NCBI RefSeq assembly: GCF_022808645.1
Contig: NZ_JAKZKT010000003.1
Span: forward strand, 114,676-178,675
DNA from: Bacillus litorisediminis
Lineage (GTDB): Bacteria > Bacillota > Bacilli > Bacillales > JC228
Direction: 5' to 3'
DNA length: 64,000 bases
Made by a program: the position numbers and the translations under genes. The notes under the pieces were generated by a model. It was not told where the DNA came from. It did no database searches and saw only the letters and a program-made list of their open reading frames with translations. This document shows, in pieces, positions 25,998 through 34,625 of this stretch (the stretch's first letter is position 1; each line of letters begins with the position of its first letter).

Positions 25998-27284
25998 CTA
26001 GACGTTAATCTCACAAGCTTCAGCCAGCAATTCGACCAGATGAACAACCTGAATCTTGTCAGTTTGCTGCTCCCGTTCAACCCCTAATTTCATTTGCAAA
26101 TGACAGCCTGGATTTGTCGTCACAATGACCTCTGGCTGAACCCTTCGAACATGCTCCATCTTTCCATCTAAAATCTTCATTGACTCTTGGTAATTCACTA
26201 AGTTATAAATCCCCGCAGAACCGCAGCACATATCATGATCAGGCAGCTCTATATAATGAATACCCGGTATTGACCGCAAAAGAGCTAGCGGTTCCTTTGT
26301 TCTTTTTTGCACATTGGTCATATGGCAGGAGGGCTGATAGGTGACTGCCTTTCGTATCTCTTTTTTAAAAGGCAAAGATAACTCACTTAGTACCACACTG
26401 ATATCAGCATTTTTTCTTGCAAATTCCCTGGCCCGTTCAGCCCACGCAGGTTCATCAGCCAAAAGATGGCCATATTCAACCAGCATCGCTCCGCAGCCGC
26501 CAATACTGTTCACCACAAAATCAAACTGATATTTTTCAAATGCTTCAATGTTCTTCTTGGCCAGCATCTTTGTCATGTTGATTTCCCCGCTGTGGCTTTG
26601 CAAAGCGCCGCAACAGGTTTGTTCTTTAATAACAGTCACATCACAGCCTGCTGCTTGCAGGAGCTTGATGCTCAATGTATTAATCGATGAGAACATCGTA
26701 TCCATGATACAGCCTGTGAAAAAGCCGATTCGATAGACCGGTTTGCCTTGAGCAGAATAATGACTCGCCCTTTGCTTTCTTCGAATCGGACCTTCAACAT
26801 CTGGTAAGATTTTTTCAAAGCTTGCAAGATTTTCAGGAAACATTTTTAAGATTCCCAGCTTACGCGTAACCTTTTGCAGCCCGCTTTGCTGATAGAAAGC
26901 TAAGCCCGACCCTGCCATGTTCAAAACTGCATCATTAGGCAATACTTTATTAAAGAAAAAGGACTGAAACAATTTCACCCGATTCGGCATTTTCTTCTTC
27001 TTTTCTTCTTGTAAGACTTCTTTTGCTGATTCTAAAATCTTTCCATATTGCACATTGGTCGGACAGACGGTTTCACAGGCACGGCAGCCTAGGCACAGGT
27101 CAATGGGACCCTCCAGCTCGGAAAGCGAAATTTTTCCCTCTGCTGCCATTTTGACCAGATTAATTCTTCCTCTAGGTGAGTGGGTTTCTTTTTCCATCGT
27201 TTTATAGGTGGGACAAGCTGGCAAACAATAGCCGCATTGAACACAATCAAATGTTTGTTCATACGCGAGATTGGCATTATTCAT
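25998..27284 (-). CDS. glcF: Glycolate oxidase-type iron-sulfur subunit GlcF
   Basis: 428 residues. Two 4Fe-4S motifs sit at the N-terminus (CVQCGYCLPACP near residue 14 and CLGCRACETVCP near 63), followed by two CCG domains, with CCGALQSHSGE near 223 and SCHMTNVQ...CCGSAGIYNL near 320-360. It carries electrons from the flavin subunit to the respiratory chain. Its start overlaps the 3' end of glcD by 8 bases, and no GlcE subunit gene is present, so this is a two-subunit system of the kind common in Bacillus. Confidence 0.92.
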   Translation of the reverse strand: MNNANLAYEQTFDCVQCGYCLPACPTYKTMEKETHSPRGRINLVKMAAEGKISLSELEGPIDLCLGCRACETVCPTNVQYGKILESAKEVLQEEKKKKMPNRVKLFQSFFFNKVLPNDAVLNMAGSGLAFYQQSGLQKVTRKLGILKMFPENLASFEKILPDVEGPIRRKQRASHYSAQGKPVYRIGFFTGCIMDTMFSSINTLSIKLLQAAGCDVTVIKEQTCCGALQSHSGEINMTKMLAKKNIEAFEKYQFDFVVNSIGGCGAMLVEYGHLLADEPAWAERAREFARKNADISVVLSELSLPFKKEIRKAVTYQPSCHMTNVQKRTKEPLALLRSIPGIHYIELPDHDMCCGSAGIYNLVNYQESMKILDGKMEHVRRVQPEVIVTTNPGCHLQMKLGVEREQQTDKIQVVHLVELLAEACEINV

Positions 27285-28689
27285 GAGACAGCACTAGCCT
27301 TTGCCCTGGCTCCGGAAAAATCTTGCCCGGATTTAGAATGTTCTTTGGATCCCAGCTTTCCTTGATTCGCTTCATCATGTCCAACCCCACCTTGCCTAAT
27401 TCCATTTCCATAAAAGGAGCTTTCATCGTCCCGATTCCATGCTCGCCTGAGAGAGTCCCGCCTAATTCTATCGCTGCCTCAAAGATCTCCTGAACAGCCA
27501 GTTCCACGCGTTTCATTTCTTCATGATCCCGTTTATCAGCAATGATATTCGGGTGAAGATTGCCATCACCTGCATGACCGAAAACGACTAAATCAATTTT
27601 GTATTTTTCTTTGATTTCTTTTAATCTTTTAAACATATCTGGAATTTTACTTCTCGGAACCGTTGCATCTTCAGAAATTTTCGTTGGTTTCACTCGGACA
27701 ATGGCCGGGGAAACCAGCTTTCTGGCTTTCCACAATTCCTTTGCTTCATCATCCGTCGAGGCAACCTTTACTTCTCTGGCACCGACCTCTTTACAGACCT
27801 CTTGAACCTTTACCATTTCATCAGCAATCGCCATCGGATGACCATCCAATTCGATTAAAATTAATGCTTCTACATCAATTGGGAGACCAAGCGGATGGTA
27901 TGCCTCTACCGCTTGTATGGATGCTTGGTCCATGATTTCCATCTTTGCCGGCAAGATCCCGGAGCTTAAGACTTTCGAAATCGCTTTGCCTGAATCGACC
28001 AAATCGTCAAATAACGCCATTAAGGTTTTGCTTGCTGCCGGTTTTGGATAAAGACGGAGAATTGCCTCTGTTATGATCCCTAAAGTTCCCTCAGAGCCTA
28101 CTATCAATTTAGTTAAATCGTAGCCGGTTACATTTTTAACAGTCCGTCCGCCTGTTCGGATAACTTCTCCTTCTGGTGTAACCACTTCTAATCCAATCAC
28201 ATAATCCTTTGTAACCCCATATTTAAGCCCTCTTGGTCCGCCTGCATTTTCTGCAAGATTCCCCCCAATGGTAGCGATATTGGAGCTGCTCGGATCTGGA
28301 GGATAGATCAGCCCTTTTTCCATTGCTTTGGCGTTTATATGTGCTGTTATGACACCAGGCGAGACGATTGCCACCATGTCTTCTGCATCAATTTCAAGTT
28401 TTTGGTCCCATCTTGATAAGTCAAGGACAATCCCGCCTTTTACCGGGAGCGGACCGCCGCTTAAACTGGTGCCTTGACCGCGAGGATAGACAGGTATTTC
28501 ATATTGATTGGCCAACTTCATAATTTTAGCCACTTCTTCGGTTTCTTTCGGCTGAACGACAACATCAGGAACATAGACTCCAAAAGAAGCATCATAGGAG
28601 TAACTGTATAAATCAGCTTTATCCGTTAAAATCCTTTTTTTCTCTGGAATAAATTCCCCAATTAAATCAATCATTCTGTCTCTGTCCAT
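27277..28689 (-). CDS. glcD: FAD-linked oxidase GlcD (glycolate or D-2-hydroxyacid)
   Basis: 470 residues. The PCMH-type FAD domain shows YPRGQGTSLSGGPLP near residue 70 and IGGNLAENAGGPRGLKYGVT near 140, with the TVKNVTGYDLTKLIVGSEGTLGIIT stretch. The C-terminal domain has the FGHAGDGNLHPNII signature with the metal-binding His residues. It dehydrogenates glycolate, D-lactate or another D-2-hydroxyacid, transferring electrons to GlcF. It follows the FadR-type regulator by 22 bases. Confidence 0.91.
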   Translation of the reverse strand: MDRDRMIDLIGEFIPEKKRILTDKADLYSYSYDASFGVYVPDVVVQPKETEEVAKIMKLANQYEIPVYPRGQGTSLSGGPLPVKGGIVLDLSRWDQKLEIDAEDMVAIVSPGVITAHINAKAMEKGLIYPPDPSSSNIATIGGNLAENAGGPRGLKYGVTKDYVIGLEVVTPEGEVIRTGGRTVKNVTGYDLTKLIVGSEGTLGIITEAILRLYPKPAASKTLMALFDDLVDSGKAISKVLSSGILPAKMEIMDQASIQAVEAYHPLGLPIDVEALILIELDGHPMAIADEMVKVQEVCKEVGAREVKVASTDDEAKELWKARKLVSPAIVRVKPTKISEDATVPRSKIPDMFKRLKEIKEKYKIDLVVFGHAGDGNLHPNIIADKRDHEEMKRVELAVQEIFEAAIELGGTLSGEHGIGTMKAPFMEMELGKVGLDMMKRIKESWDPKNILNPGKIFPEPGQRLVLSHE

Positions 28690-28711
28690 TTTGTTTCCTC
28701 TCCATTTTCCG

Positions 28712-29422
28712 TTATTCTAAAAGATGGATATGACGCTGTTTACTCCCTTGGAGATGTTCCCAAGCTGCCTGTCTGGCCTTCTCCGGTTCATTGTTCATAA
28801 TGGCTTCATAAATATGGCGGTGTTCGGATTGTACTTCCATATTTAAAACCTGATTCTTTGTTGAGTTCTCTCTGCTAGCTGCTAAACTATGAATCATTTT
28901 ATCTGAAATCAGATTCATCACTTCCAGCATTACCGGATTATTGGCTGCTTCGACGATGGTAAAGTGAAAGCGGAAATCTTCCTCAATCGCGACTTCGCCT
29001 AGTTCTTCAGCCAAAACAAGATCATGGAAAACTGATGTAAGTTTTGCTTTTTGTTCTTCTGTAATTCTGATCGCTGCGTAATAAGCGGCATCTCCTTCAA
29101 TTGCTTGCCTAAGTTCTAATAAATCTTTAAAGTTCGCTTTATGCCCTTCAATTACTTGTGAAAGCTTGGATAGTAGGCTTTGTTGGGAATCTTGGATTAA
29201 AAACATACCTACCCCCGGCCTGACATGAACAATCCCAGCCGATTCCAAAACAGTCACAGCTTCTTTAACAGATGTTCTGGATACTTGTAAAGATTCGGCC
29301 AGCATTCTTTCAGACGGCAATTTGTCCCCCGGCTTAATCTGTCCATTCTCAATGGCATGTTTAATTTGATCAATAATAACTTGATAGATTCGTTTTTGTT
29401 TTCTGATTGGCCGTAGCTTCAT
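28712..29422 (-). CDS. FadR-type GntR regulator (second)
   Basis: 236 residues: winged helix in residues 10-75 (QVIIDQIKHAIENGQIKPGDKLPSERMLAESLQVSRTSVKEAVTVLES), then an FCD domain with DFRFHFTIVEAANNP and the SEHRHIYEAI His. Family members such as LldR and GlcC sense 2-hydroxyacids. It lies directly before glcD and has two short palindromes in front of its RBS (29442-29465), which suggests it controls itself and the oxidase genes. Confidence 0.9.
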   Translation of the reverse strand: MKLRPIRKQKRIYQVIIDQIKHAIENGQIKPGDKLPSERMLAESLQVSRTSVKEAVTVLESAGIVHVRPGVGMFLIQDSQQSLLSKLSQVIEGHKANFKDLLELRQAIEGDAAYYAAIRITEEQKAKLTSVFHDLVLAEELGEVAIEEDFRFHFTIVEAANNPVMLEVMNLISDKMIHSLAASRENSTKNQVLNMEVQSEHRHIYEAIMNNEPEKARQAAWEHLQGSKQRHIHLLE

Positions 29423-29441
29423 CCTTCTCCTCCCTACTGTC

Positions 29442-29465
29442 CTAGAGGTCTAGTGGACTGTCCAC
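29442..29465. promoter_or_regulatory. Two abutting palindromes before the FadR-type gene
   Basis: CTAGAGGTCTAG (29442-29453) is directly followed by the palindrome GTGGACTGTCCAC (29453-29465). They sit about 20 bases before the regulator's start, a place for an autoregulatory site. A further stem without a T tract lies at 29477-29506. Confidence 0.5.
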
Positions 29466-29510
29466 ATTAATGGCAGGAAAGGAACGATCCAAATCGCTCC
29501 TTTTCCCTCC

Positions 29511-30131
29511 TTATAGACTGACAATAAAACGTCCCTTTTCTTCATTTCCCCATAGTAAAACAAATTCATCTCTATTCGCGATGGATCCAACTCCTTCAGG
29601 TGTTCCAGTATAAACAATATCTCCTTCCTCGAGACCAAATTCCCGGTGAATATGTTCGAGGATGGACTGAAAATCAAACATCATCAATTGAATATTGCCG
29701 TGTTGAACACGCTGACCATTTTTTAATAAAGAGAAGTCGGTTTCCTTACAAGCATCTGTACCTGGGAAATCCCAGAATTCCGTTATGATGGCTGAATTTT
29801 TAAATCCTTTTGCTCGAAGCCAGGGATACCCTTGTTTTTTCAGTTCAGACTGCAAATCTCTTAATGTAAAATCAATTCCAAGTGCCATTTTTGTTACAAC
29901 ATCGTCCGCTTTAAACCCATCTGTTACTTGTTTTCCGATATATAGAACAATTTCGAGCTCATGATGGATTTCACCCTGATTACTCGGGAATGATACGGCC
30001 TCTCCATTTGCTTTCACCAAAGCATGAGTCGGTTTTGAAAAAAGAATCGGTGATTCCGGGACTGCATTTCCCAGCTCTGCTGCATGTGCTGCATAATTGC
30101 GTCCAATACAAAAAATATTGCGAATATCCAT
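29511..30131 (-). CDS. Fumarylacetoacetate hydrolase-family protein (short type)
   Basis: 206 residues, the single-domain YcgM/FAHD1 type. FCIGRNYAAHAAELGN lies at the N-terminus, ILFSKPTHALV near 30, the metal motif IHHELEIVLYIGK near 55 (canonical HxExE), and DFTLRDLQSELKKQGYPWLRAKGF near 90. It ends with EGDIVYTGTPEGVG. Relatives act as acylpyruvate hydrolases, oxaloacetate decarboxylases or oxaloacetate tautomerases. It lies between two GntR genes of the TRAP operon, so it probably acts on a 2-oxoacid made in this pathway. Confidence 0.88.
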   Translation of the reverse strand: MDIRNIFCIGRNYAAHAAELGNAVPESPILFSKPTHALVKANGEAVSFPSNQGEIHHELEIVLYIGKQVTDGFKADDVVTKMALGIDFTLRDLQSELKKQGYPWLRAKGFKNSAIITEFWDFPGTDACKETDFSLLKNGQRVQHGNIQLMMFDFQSILEHIHREFGLEEGDIVYTGTPEGVGSIANRDEFVLLWGNEEKGRFIVSL

Positions 30132-30161
30132 TTTTCTACATCGGTCCTTTTTATTTTGGAT

Positions 30162-30869
30162 TTAAAGCTTGGACACCCGTCTGTCCCCAAGCTTTATTCT
30201 GGCGTTGGTTAAATGCTCAATAACGGCAGCCCGTGCGGCTTGACTGTCTCTGTTTTTAATAGCCTCAAAAATATGAACGTGCTCCATAAAAACTTCTTGC
30301 CGTTTCGCTTCCCAGCCAAGGTTTTTCTCAAGCGAAAACATCATCGCTTTTAAATGCAGCTCTGATAAATGATCCATAGTTTGCGTTAAAAATGGATTGT
30401 AGGCAGCCCTGACAATAATACGGTGAAACGCATAATCCTCTTCATACCCAATCTTATATTGATCTTCACTGACCCTTCTAAAAGCTTCAAGAGCTTCCTC
30501 CAGGTCTATGATATCCTCGGGCTTATGCCGCTTTGCTGCAAGAAAAGCGGCTTCAGATTCAATGATTGTGCGCATTTCTAATAGGTCTTGAACCTGTTCA
30601 ACTTCAACCATTTCGAATTGAACAGGCTCTAGCATTTCGGCCAGGTTCACTTCCCTCACCCAGCTTCCCCCGCCTTGAGTTGACTCAATTAAGCCGCTCG
30701 CTGCCAGCACACTTAGGGCTTCCCGAATAGGAGAGCGGCTTACACCAAACATCTTTGCGAGTTCTGTTTCAGACGGAAGCTTACTGTTAGGCGGGAATTC
30801 ACCTGATTTAATCATCTTTTTTATTTCTTCTAGTACTAAATTCGATACCTTTTCTCTTTTAATACGCAT
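30162..30869 (-). CDS. FadR-type GntR regulator (third)
   Basis: 235 residues. The winged helix (residues 5-72; SGEFPPNSKLPSETELAKMFGVSRSPIREALSVLAASGL) is followed by an FCD domain with EEDYAFHRIIVRAAYNP and the EHVHIFEAI His. It starts 31 bases after the TRAP permease stop and precedes the FAH gene by 30 bases. It is the likely regulator of the promoter at 34042-34082, which has a 7-bp-arm palindrome over the -10 box; that link is inferred from position. Confidence 0.9.
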   Translation of the reverse strand: MRIKREKVSNLVLEEIKKMIKSGEFPPNSKLPSETELAKMFGVSRSPIREALSVLAASGLIESTQGGGSWVREVNLAEMLEPVQFEMVEVEQVQDLLEMRTIIESEAAFLAAKRHKPEDIIDLEEALEAFRRVSEDQYKIGYEEDYAFHRIIVRAAYNPFLTQTMDHLSELHLKAMMFSLEKNLGWEAKRQEVFMEHVHIFEAIKNRDSQAARAAVIEHLTNARIKLGDRRVSKL

Positions 30870-30900
30870 GGAATTCTTCCTTTACGCAGTATTGAGCTTT

Positions 30901-32877
30901 CTAAGCTCCTACTTCAGATCCCGGCTTCACTTCTATTTTTTTCGAGCGCGTAATATGAATCGCCAACAATAAAATAACAATGGCTAACCCAATTATATCA
31001 GTCACCATACCCGGATCTATTAAAAGAATAGCAGTCGCAAAGAAACCAATCCGTTCCAATAGATTCAGCTTTGTTCTGAAGAAGTTAAATACCGCTACAG
31101 CAAGCGCAAATACGCCAAGCATTCCTGTTAATAAAACCGGAATCGCACTAACGATTGATGCGGTTCCTCCTGTTTCATTTTGCATAACCATGATTGGGTT
31201 GTAAGCAATCATGAACGGGATAATAAACCCTGGCAAACAGAGCTTCACAGCTGTCCATGAAGTTTTCATCGCATCTGCTCCAGCAAGTCCGGCGGCAGTA
31301 TAAGATGCTAACGCTACAGGAGGTGTAACATTCGATAATGCTCCAAACCAGAATACAAAGAAGTGGGCTGCAATTGGATTAACTCCAGCTTCAACTAATG
31401 CTGGTGCAGCTGTAACAGCCACAACGATATAAAGAGCAGTTGAAGGCAATCCCATACTTAAAACAATACATGTAATCATTATGAGAACTAAGATGACAGA
31501 TAGTTCTCCACCAGAAAGTTCAATAATGTTATAGGCTAAAGTAGAACCAAGTCCTGTCATCGTCACAACCGCGATAATAATACCTACGGAAGCACAGGCA
31601 ACCCCAACTTGAACGGTCCCTTTGGCCCCATCAATTAAAGCCTCTATTACCTTTTTAAACGTAATACGGTTTGATTTATCTTTTGTTAACCAGCTCGTAA
31701 CAATAACTGTGATAATTCCGGCAAAACCTGCAAACAGCGGAGTTTTTCCAGATAAAAGAGCTCCAATAATAACGATGATAGGTAGTAATAAAAGACCTCT
31801 TTCTTTTAATACAGCCCATACCTGCGGAATTGAGTCTTTACTCATCCCTTTAAGACCTTGCTTTTTCGCTTCGATGTCAATCGCAAAGATTAATGCTGCA
31901 TAATAAAGAATCGCAGGAATGACAGCTGCCAAAATAATAACATTGTAGCTGACTCCTAAAAATCCAGCCATAATAAAGGCAGCGGCTCCCATAATCGGCG
32001 GCATGATCATTCCGCCTGTAGATGCTGCTGCTTCTACAGCACCAGCAAATCTTGGTTTGAGTCCAAGACCTTTCATTAGAGGAATTGTAAAGGTTCCAGT
32101 GGTTGCAACGTTGGCGACAGCACTACCACTCAAAGTGCCAGTTAAAGCACTAGAAATAACGGCTACCTGGGCTGGGCCGCCACGGCGTTGTCCTGCAATT
32201 GCGATCGCCAAATCATTAAATAGCTTGGTTGCTCCGCTTGCAGTCAGGAACGCTCCGAATAGAATGAAGATAATAATATAGGTAGTGGCAATTGAAAATG
32301 TCATACCGAAGACACCTTCAGTAGTCATATAAATGCGGTATAAGAGTCTCTCCATCGAGAAGCCTGCATGAGCAAACAATCCCGGAAAAGAAGGGCCATA
32401 CACAGCATAAATCAGCGCAATCAAAGAAAGTAAAGGAATAAAAATCCCAATCGTTCTTCTGGCAACTTCTAATAGAATTACAACCGTAATAATCGCAAAA
32501 ATATAATCTTGCGTAATCGCCTGTGACATTCTCACATTGTGAATGACAGAATAATTAAATAGAATATAAACAACTCCAGATAATCCAATCACAGCTAAAA
32601 TAGCATCAACAATTGAAAACTTTTCTCGATTTCCCTTCTTTGTTGCTGGATATAAAAGAAAGCCCAAAACAAATAGGAAACCTAGAAAAATGACATTGCG
32701 GTATATCTCCTGAATATTCATGAATCCATTTACATAAATGGAAAAAACCGATAGACCAATTGCAAATACTGCAGCAATCGTAGCCTGTTTTCCAGTTAAT
32801 TGGCGAACTCCGCCGCCGCCCTCTTTATCCAAATCCATTTCTTGGCCAACTTTAGGTGTCTTCTTAAATGTAAACAT
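30901..32877 (-). CDS. TRAP transporter permease, fused DctQM type
   Basis: 658 residues with about 16-18 hydrophobic segments: a short DctQ-like N-terminal part fused to a DctM-like large subunit. Landmarks are GLFAHAGFSMERLLYRIYMTTEGVFGM near residue 165, GSAVANVATTGTFTIPLMKGLGLKPRFAGAVEAAASTGGMIMPPIMGAAAFIMA near 250-300 and GLPSTALYIVV near 475. Together with the TAXI-type binding protein just upstream it forms a sodium- or proton-coupled carboxylate importer. An intrinsic hairpin between the two genes may lower permease expression relative to the binding protein. Confidence 0.92.
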   Translation of the reverse strand: MFTFKKTPKVGQEMDLDKEGGGGVRQLTGKQATIAAVFAIGLSVFSIYVNGFMNIQEIYRNVIFLGFLFVLGFLLYPATKKGNREKFSIVDAILAVIGLSGVVYILFNYSVIHNVRMSQAITQDYIFAIITVVILLEVARRTIGIFIPLLSLIALIYAVYGPSFPGLFAHAGFSMERLLYRIYMTTEGVFGMTFSIATTYIIIFILFGAFLTASGATKLFNDLAIAIAGQRRGGPAQVAVISSALTGTLSGSAVANVATTGTFTIPLMKGLGLKPRFAGAVEAAASTGGMIMPPIMGAAAFIMAGFLGVSYNVIILAAVIPAILYYAALIFAIDIEAKKQGLKGMSKDSIPQVWAVLKERGLLLLPIIVIIGALLSGKTPLFAGFAGIITVIVTSWLTKDKSNRITFKKVIEALIDGAKGTVQVGVACASVGIIIAVVTMTGLGSTLAYNIIELSGGELSVILVLIMITCIVLSMGLPSTALYIVVAVTAAPALVEAGVNPIAAHFFVFWFGALSNVTPPVALASYTAAGLAGADAMKTSWTAVKLCLPGFIIPFMIAYNPIMVMQNETGGTASIVSAIPVLLTGMLGVFALAVAVFNFFRTKLNLLERIGFFATAILLIDPGMVTDIIGLAIVILLLAIHITRSKKIEVKPGSEVGA

Positions 32878-32927
32878 CCTATCCCACCTTCTTTCGTTTC
32901 AATCAAACTCTTTTTCTACTTAGTTTA

Positions 32928-32957
32928 AAAATTGGAGGGAAGAATCCCTCCAATTTT
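32928..32957 (-). terminator. Hairpin between TRAP binding protein and permease
   Basis: Perfect 13-bp arms (AAAATTGGAGGGA and complement) around a four-base loop, with an A tract on one side and TTTTTAAAC on the other, 10 bases after the binding-protein stop. It likely acts as a partial terminator or 3' end stabiliser, giving more binding protein than permease. Confidence 0.75.
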
Positions 32958-32966
32958 AACGCTTTA

Positions 32967-33983
32967 TTACTTAGCTTCTGGCGGAATTAAGTTTTCAGGG
33001 ATTTCTAGACCTTGTTCTTTAAAGTACTTATATGCCCCAGCGTGCAAAGGAGCTGGCAGCCCGTCTAAAGCTGTTTCAAGTGTCATGTTTTTAGCTGAAT
33101 CATGTACACCATACATAAAGTCTAGGTTTTCATATAGTGTTTTTGTTAATTTATAAACCGTTTCTTCGTCAAGCTCTTTTGTTACCCCTAAGAAGTTTGG
33201 CTGAGCAATTGTGTTGATATCTTTATCAACTCCCGGATACGTGCCTGCAGGAATCACGAAACGATACCATGTATTGTAAACATTATTAATCGCTTCTAGC
33301 TGTTCATCGGTTACTTCTAACACAGTTGCATCGACACCGCTTGCATACATATCCATAACGGCCGCTACCGGGATACCAGCAGGAGCTGATCCGCCATCAA
33401 GTCTTCCGTCACGCATAGCTGAAACGGTATCATCGTATCCTAAATATTCAGGTTTAATATTTTCTTTCGTTAAATTGATTCCTTCCATCATAACAAGAGT
33501 AGATTGTTCTGTTCCGCTTGCTTGTGGTCCTACTGAGAAAGTGGTACCTTCAATATCAGAAATTGTTCCTGTCTTTACCTTGTCGTTCATAAGAAGAAAA
33601 TGTTCAACGTTTGGCCAAAGCATAGAGATTGAACGCAAATCCTCATAAGCATTTCCTTCAAAATTTCCAGATCCGTCAACAGCTTGTGCTCCAATTAAAC
33701 CTTGTAAAATCGCTAGCTGTGCTTCACCTTTTCTTAATAAGTCGATATTCTCGACAGACCCTGCAGAAGATTGACCTGTAGCCTTAATACCTTCACCTTG
33801 GAGTTTTTCAGTCCAAAGGTTCCCCATTCCAACTCCAATTGGATAATAAGTACCTCCTGAGGAAGCCGTTGCAATTGTTAGAAATTGCTGTTTGTTCTCT
33901 CCGCCGCCGCTGCCTGTTCCCCCACAAGCGGCTAACAAAAGAACGAATACGGAAGTTAATACTAGAAATAAGTGCTTTTTCAT
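32967..33983 (-). CDS. TAXI-family TRAP substrate-binding lipoprotein
   Basis: 338 residues with a lipoprotein signal (lipobox LLLAAC) and the TAXI landmarks TIATASSGGTYYPIGVGMGNLW near residue 37, SAGSVENIDLLRKGEAQLAILQ near 75 and FSVGPQASGTEQSTLVMMEG near 150. It presents the substrate to the fused TRAP permease. TAXI proteins bind glutamate, 2-oxoglutarate-like acids or other carboxylates; with LhgO and GlcDF downstream a 2-hydroxyacid is plausible. It is the promoter-proximal gene of the operon. Confidence 0.92.
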   Translation of the reverse strand: MKKHLFLVLTSVFVLLLAACGGTGSGGGENKQQFLTIATASSGGTYYPIGVGMGNLWTEKLQGEGIKATGQSSAGSVENIDLLRKGEAQLAILQGLIGAQAVDGSGNFEGNAYEDLRSISMLWPNVEHFLLMNDKVKTGTISDIEGTTFSVGPQASGTEQSTLVMMEGINLTKENIKPEYLGYDDTVSAMRDGRLDGGSAPAGIPVAAVMDMYASGVDATVLEVTDEQLEAINNVYNTWYRFVIPAGTYPGVDKDINTIAQPNFLGVTKELDEETVYKLTKTLYENLDFMYGVHDSAKNMTLETALDGLPAPLHAGAYKYFKEQGLEIPENLIPPEAK

Positions 33984-34022
33984 TTAGTTATTCTCCCCTT
34001 ATTGTATTTGTTCACTTTTTTC

Positions 34023-34082
34023 ATGTAAGCGCTTTACACAAGTTGTATTACAAGTATACAACATTACAAATTTTAAATTCAA
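34023..34082 (-). promoter_or_regulatory. TRAP operon promoter with operator and cre site
   Basis: Reverse strand TTGAAT (34077-34082), 18-base spacer, TATACT (34053-34058). A palindrome GTTGTAT-N7-ATACAAC (34042-34062) covers the -10 box and a cre-like TGTAAAGCGCTTACA (34024-34038) covers the early transcribed region. The layout predicts dual control by a GntR regulator and CcpA. Confidence 0.78.
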
Positions 34083-34315
34083 CAATTTTTTTAAATTTTC
34101 GACTGTTCGGTACTTTATAGCAATAAAGCTTTAAAGGGGATAGATCTTTGTATGAAAAGCTAGCATTCCATATCAAACCGCATTGTTTAACAACGAAAAA
34201 AGGCTTGACTGACGTGAGCCAAACCATCGGTTGTTCCATAAATTGGTTCTTGCATGATGTATTTAGCAATCTTTAAACAAGGCTAGAAAAAAGCTTATTG
34301 TGGTATGGAACCATG

Positions 34316-34446
34316 CTGATTGGAGCGGAATGCGAGACTCCTGCTTAGAAAAGCGAGTCAAGTGAAACCTGAGCATACGCTAAAGCGCTGAGGAGGCTCC
34401 CAAATCGCCTGCGTAAGCTTCTGCGCCAGCAGCGGAAATCAGCCGG
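34316..34446. repeat. Dispersed Bacillaceae intergenic repeat (degraded copy)
   Basis: Begins GCTGATTGGAGCGGAATGCG and ends CAGCGGAAATCAGC, with GCGAGACTCCTGC and GAGGAGGCTCCC inside. From memory this matches a palindromic element scattered through many Bacillus-type genomes. Complementary ends give a long imperfect foldback. No reading frame is present. Confidence 0.7.
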
Positions 34447-34469
34447 ATAGTTTAACAAAACCTTAAATA

Positions 34470-34592
34470 AAGAAAACTTGGCTAGCGCCAGGCCTTTAGG
34501 TGCAGGCGATTACCTAGTTGCGCTTATACTTTATTCCTAAAAATTTTAGCTACGTCGAATTTGCTGCTTTGCTAAAATTTTATACTTTCTTA
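34470..34592. repeat. Dispersed 123-bp repeat, copy A
   Basis: Shares AAGAAAACTTGGC, GCAGGCGATT and CTTATACTTTATTC, and the order of all blocks between them, with 59721-59843 at the same length. It contains short foldbacks such as CTTGGCTAGCGCCAGG. It lies directly after the repeat at 34316 in the gap between the TRAP promoter and the PhzF gene. It is non-coding. Confidence 0.8.
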
Positions 34593-34597
34593 AGTGC

Positions 34598-34624
34598 AAA
34601 AAAGGATTCACTGTTGTGAGATCC
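34598..34624 (-). terminator. Terminator after the PhzF-like gene
   Basis: Reverse strand GGATCTCAC, loop AACA, GTGAATCC, then TTTTTTG, starting two bases after the stop at 34626. Confidence 0.78.
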
Positions 34625-34625
34625 C

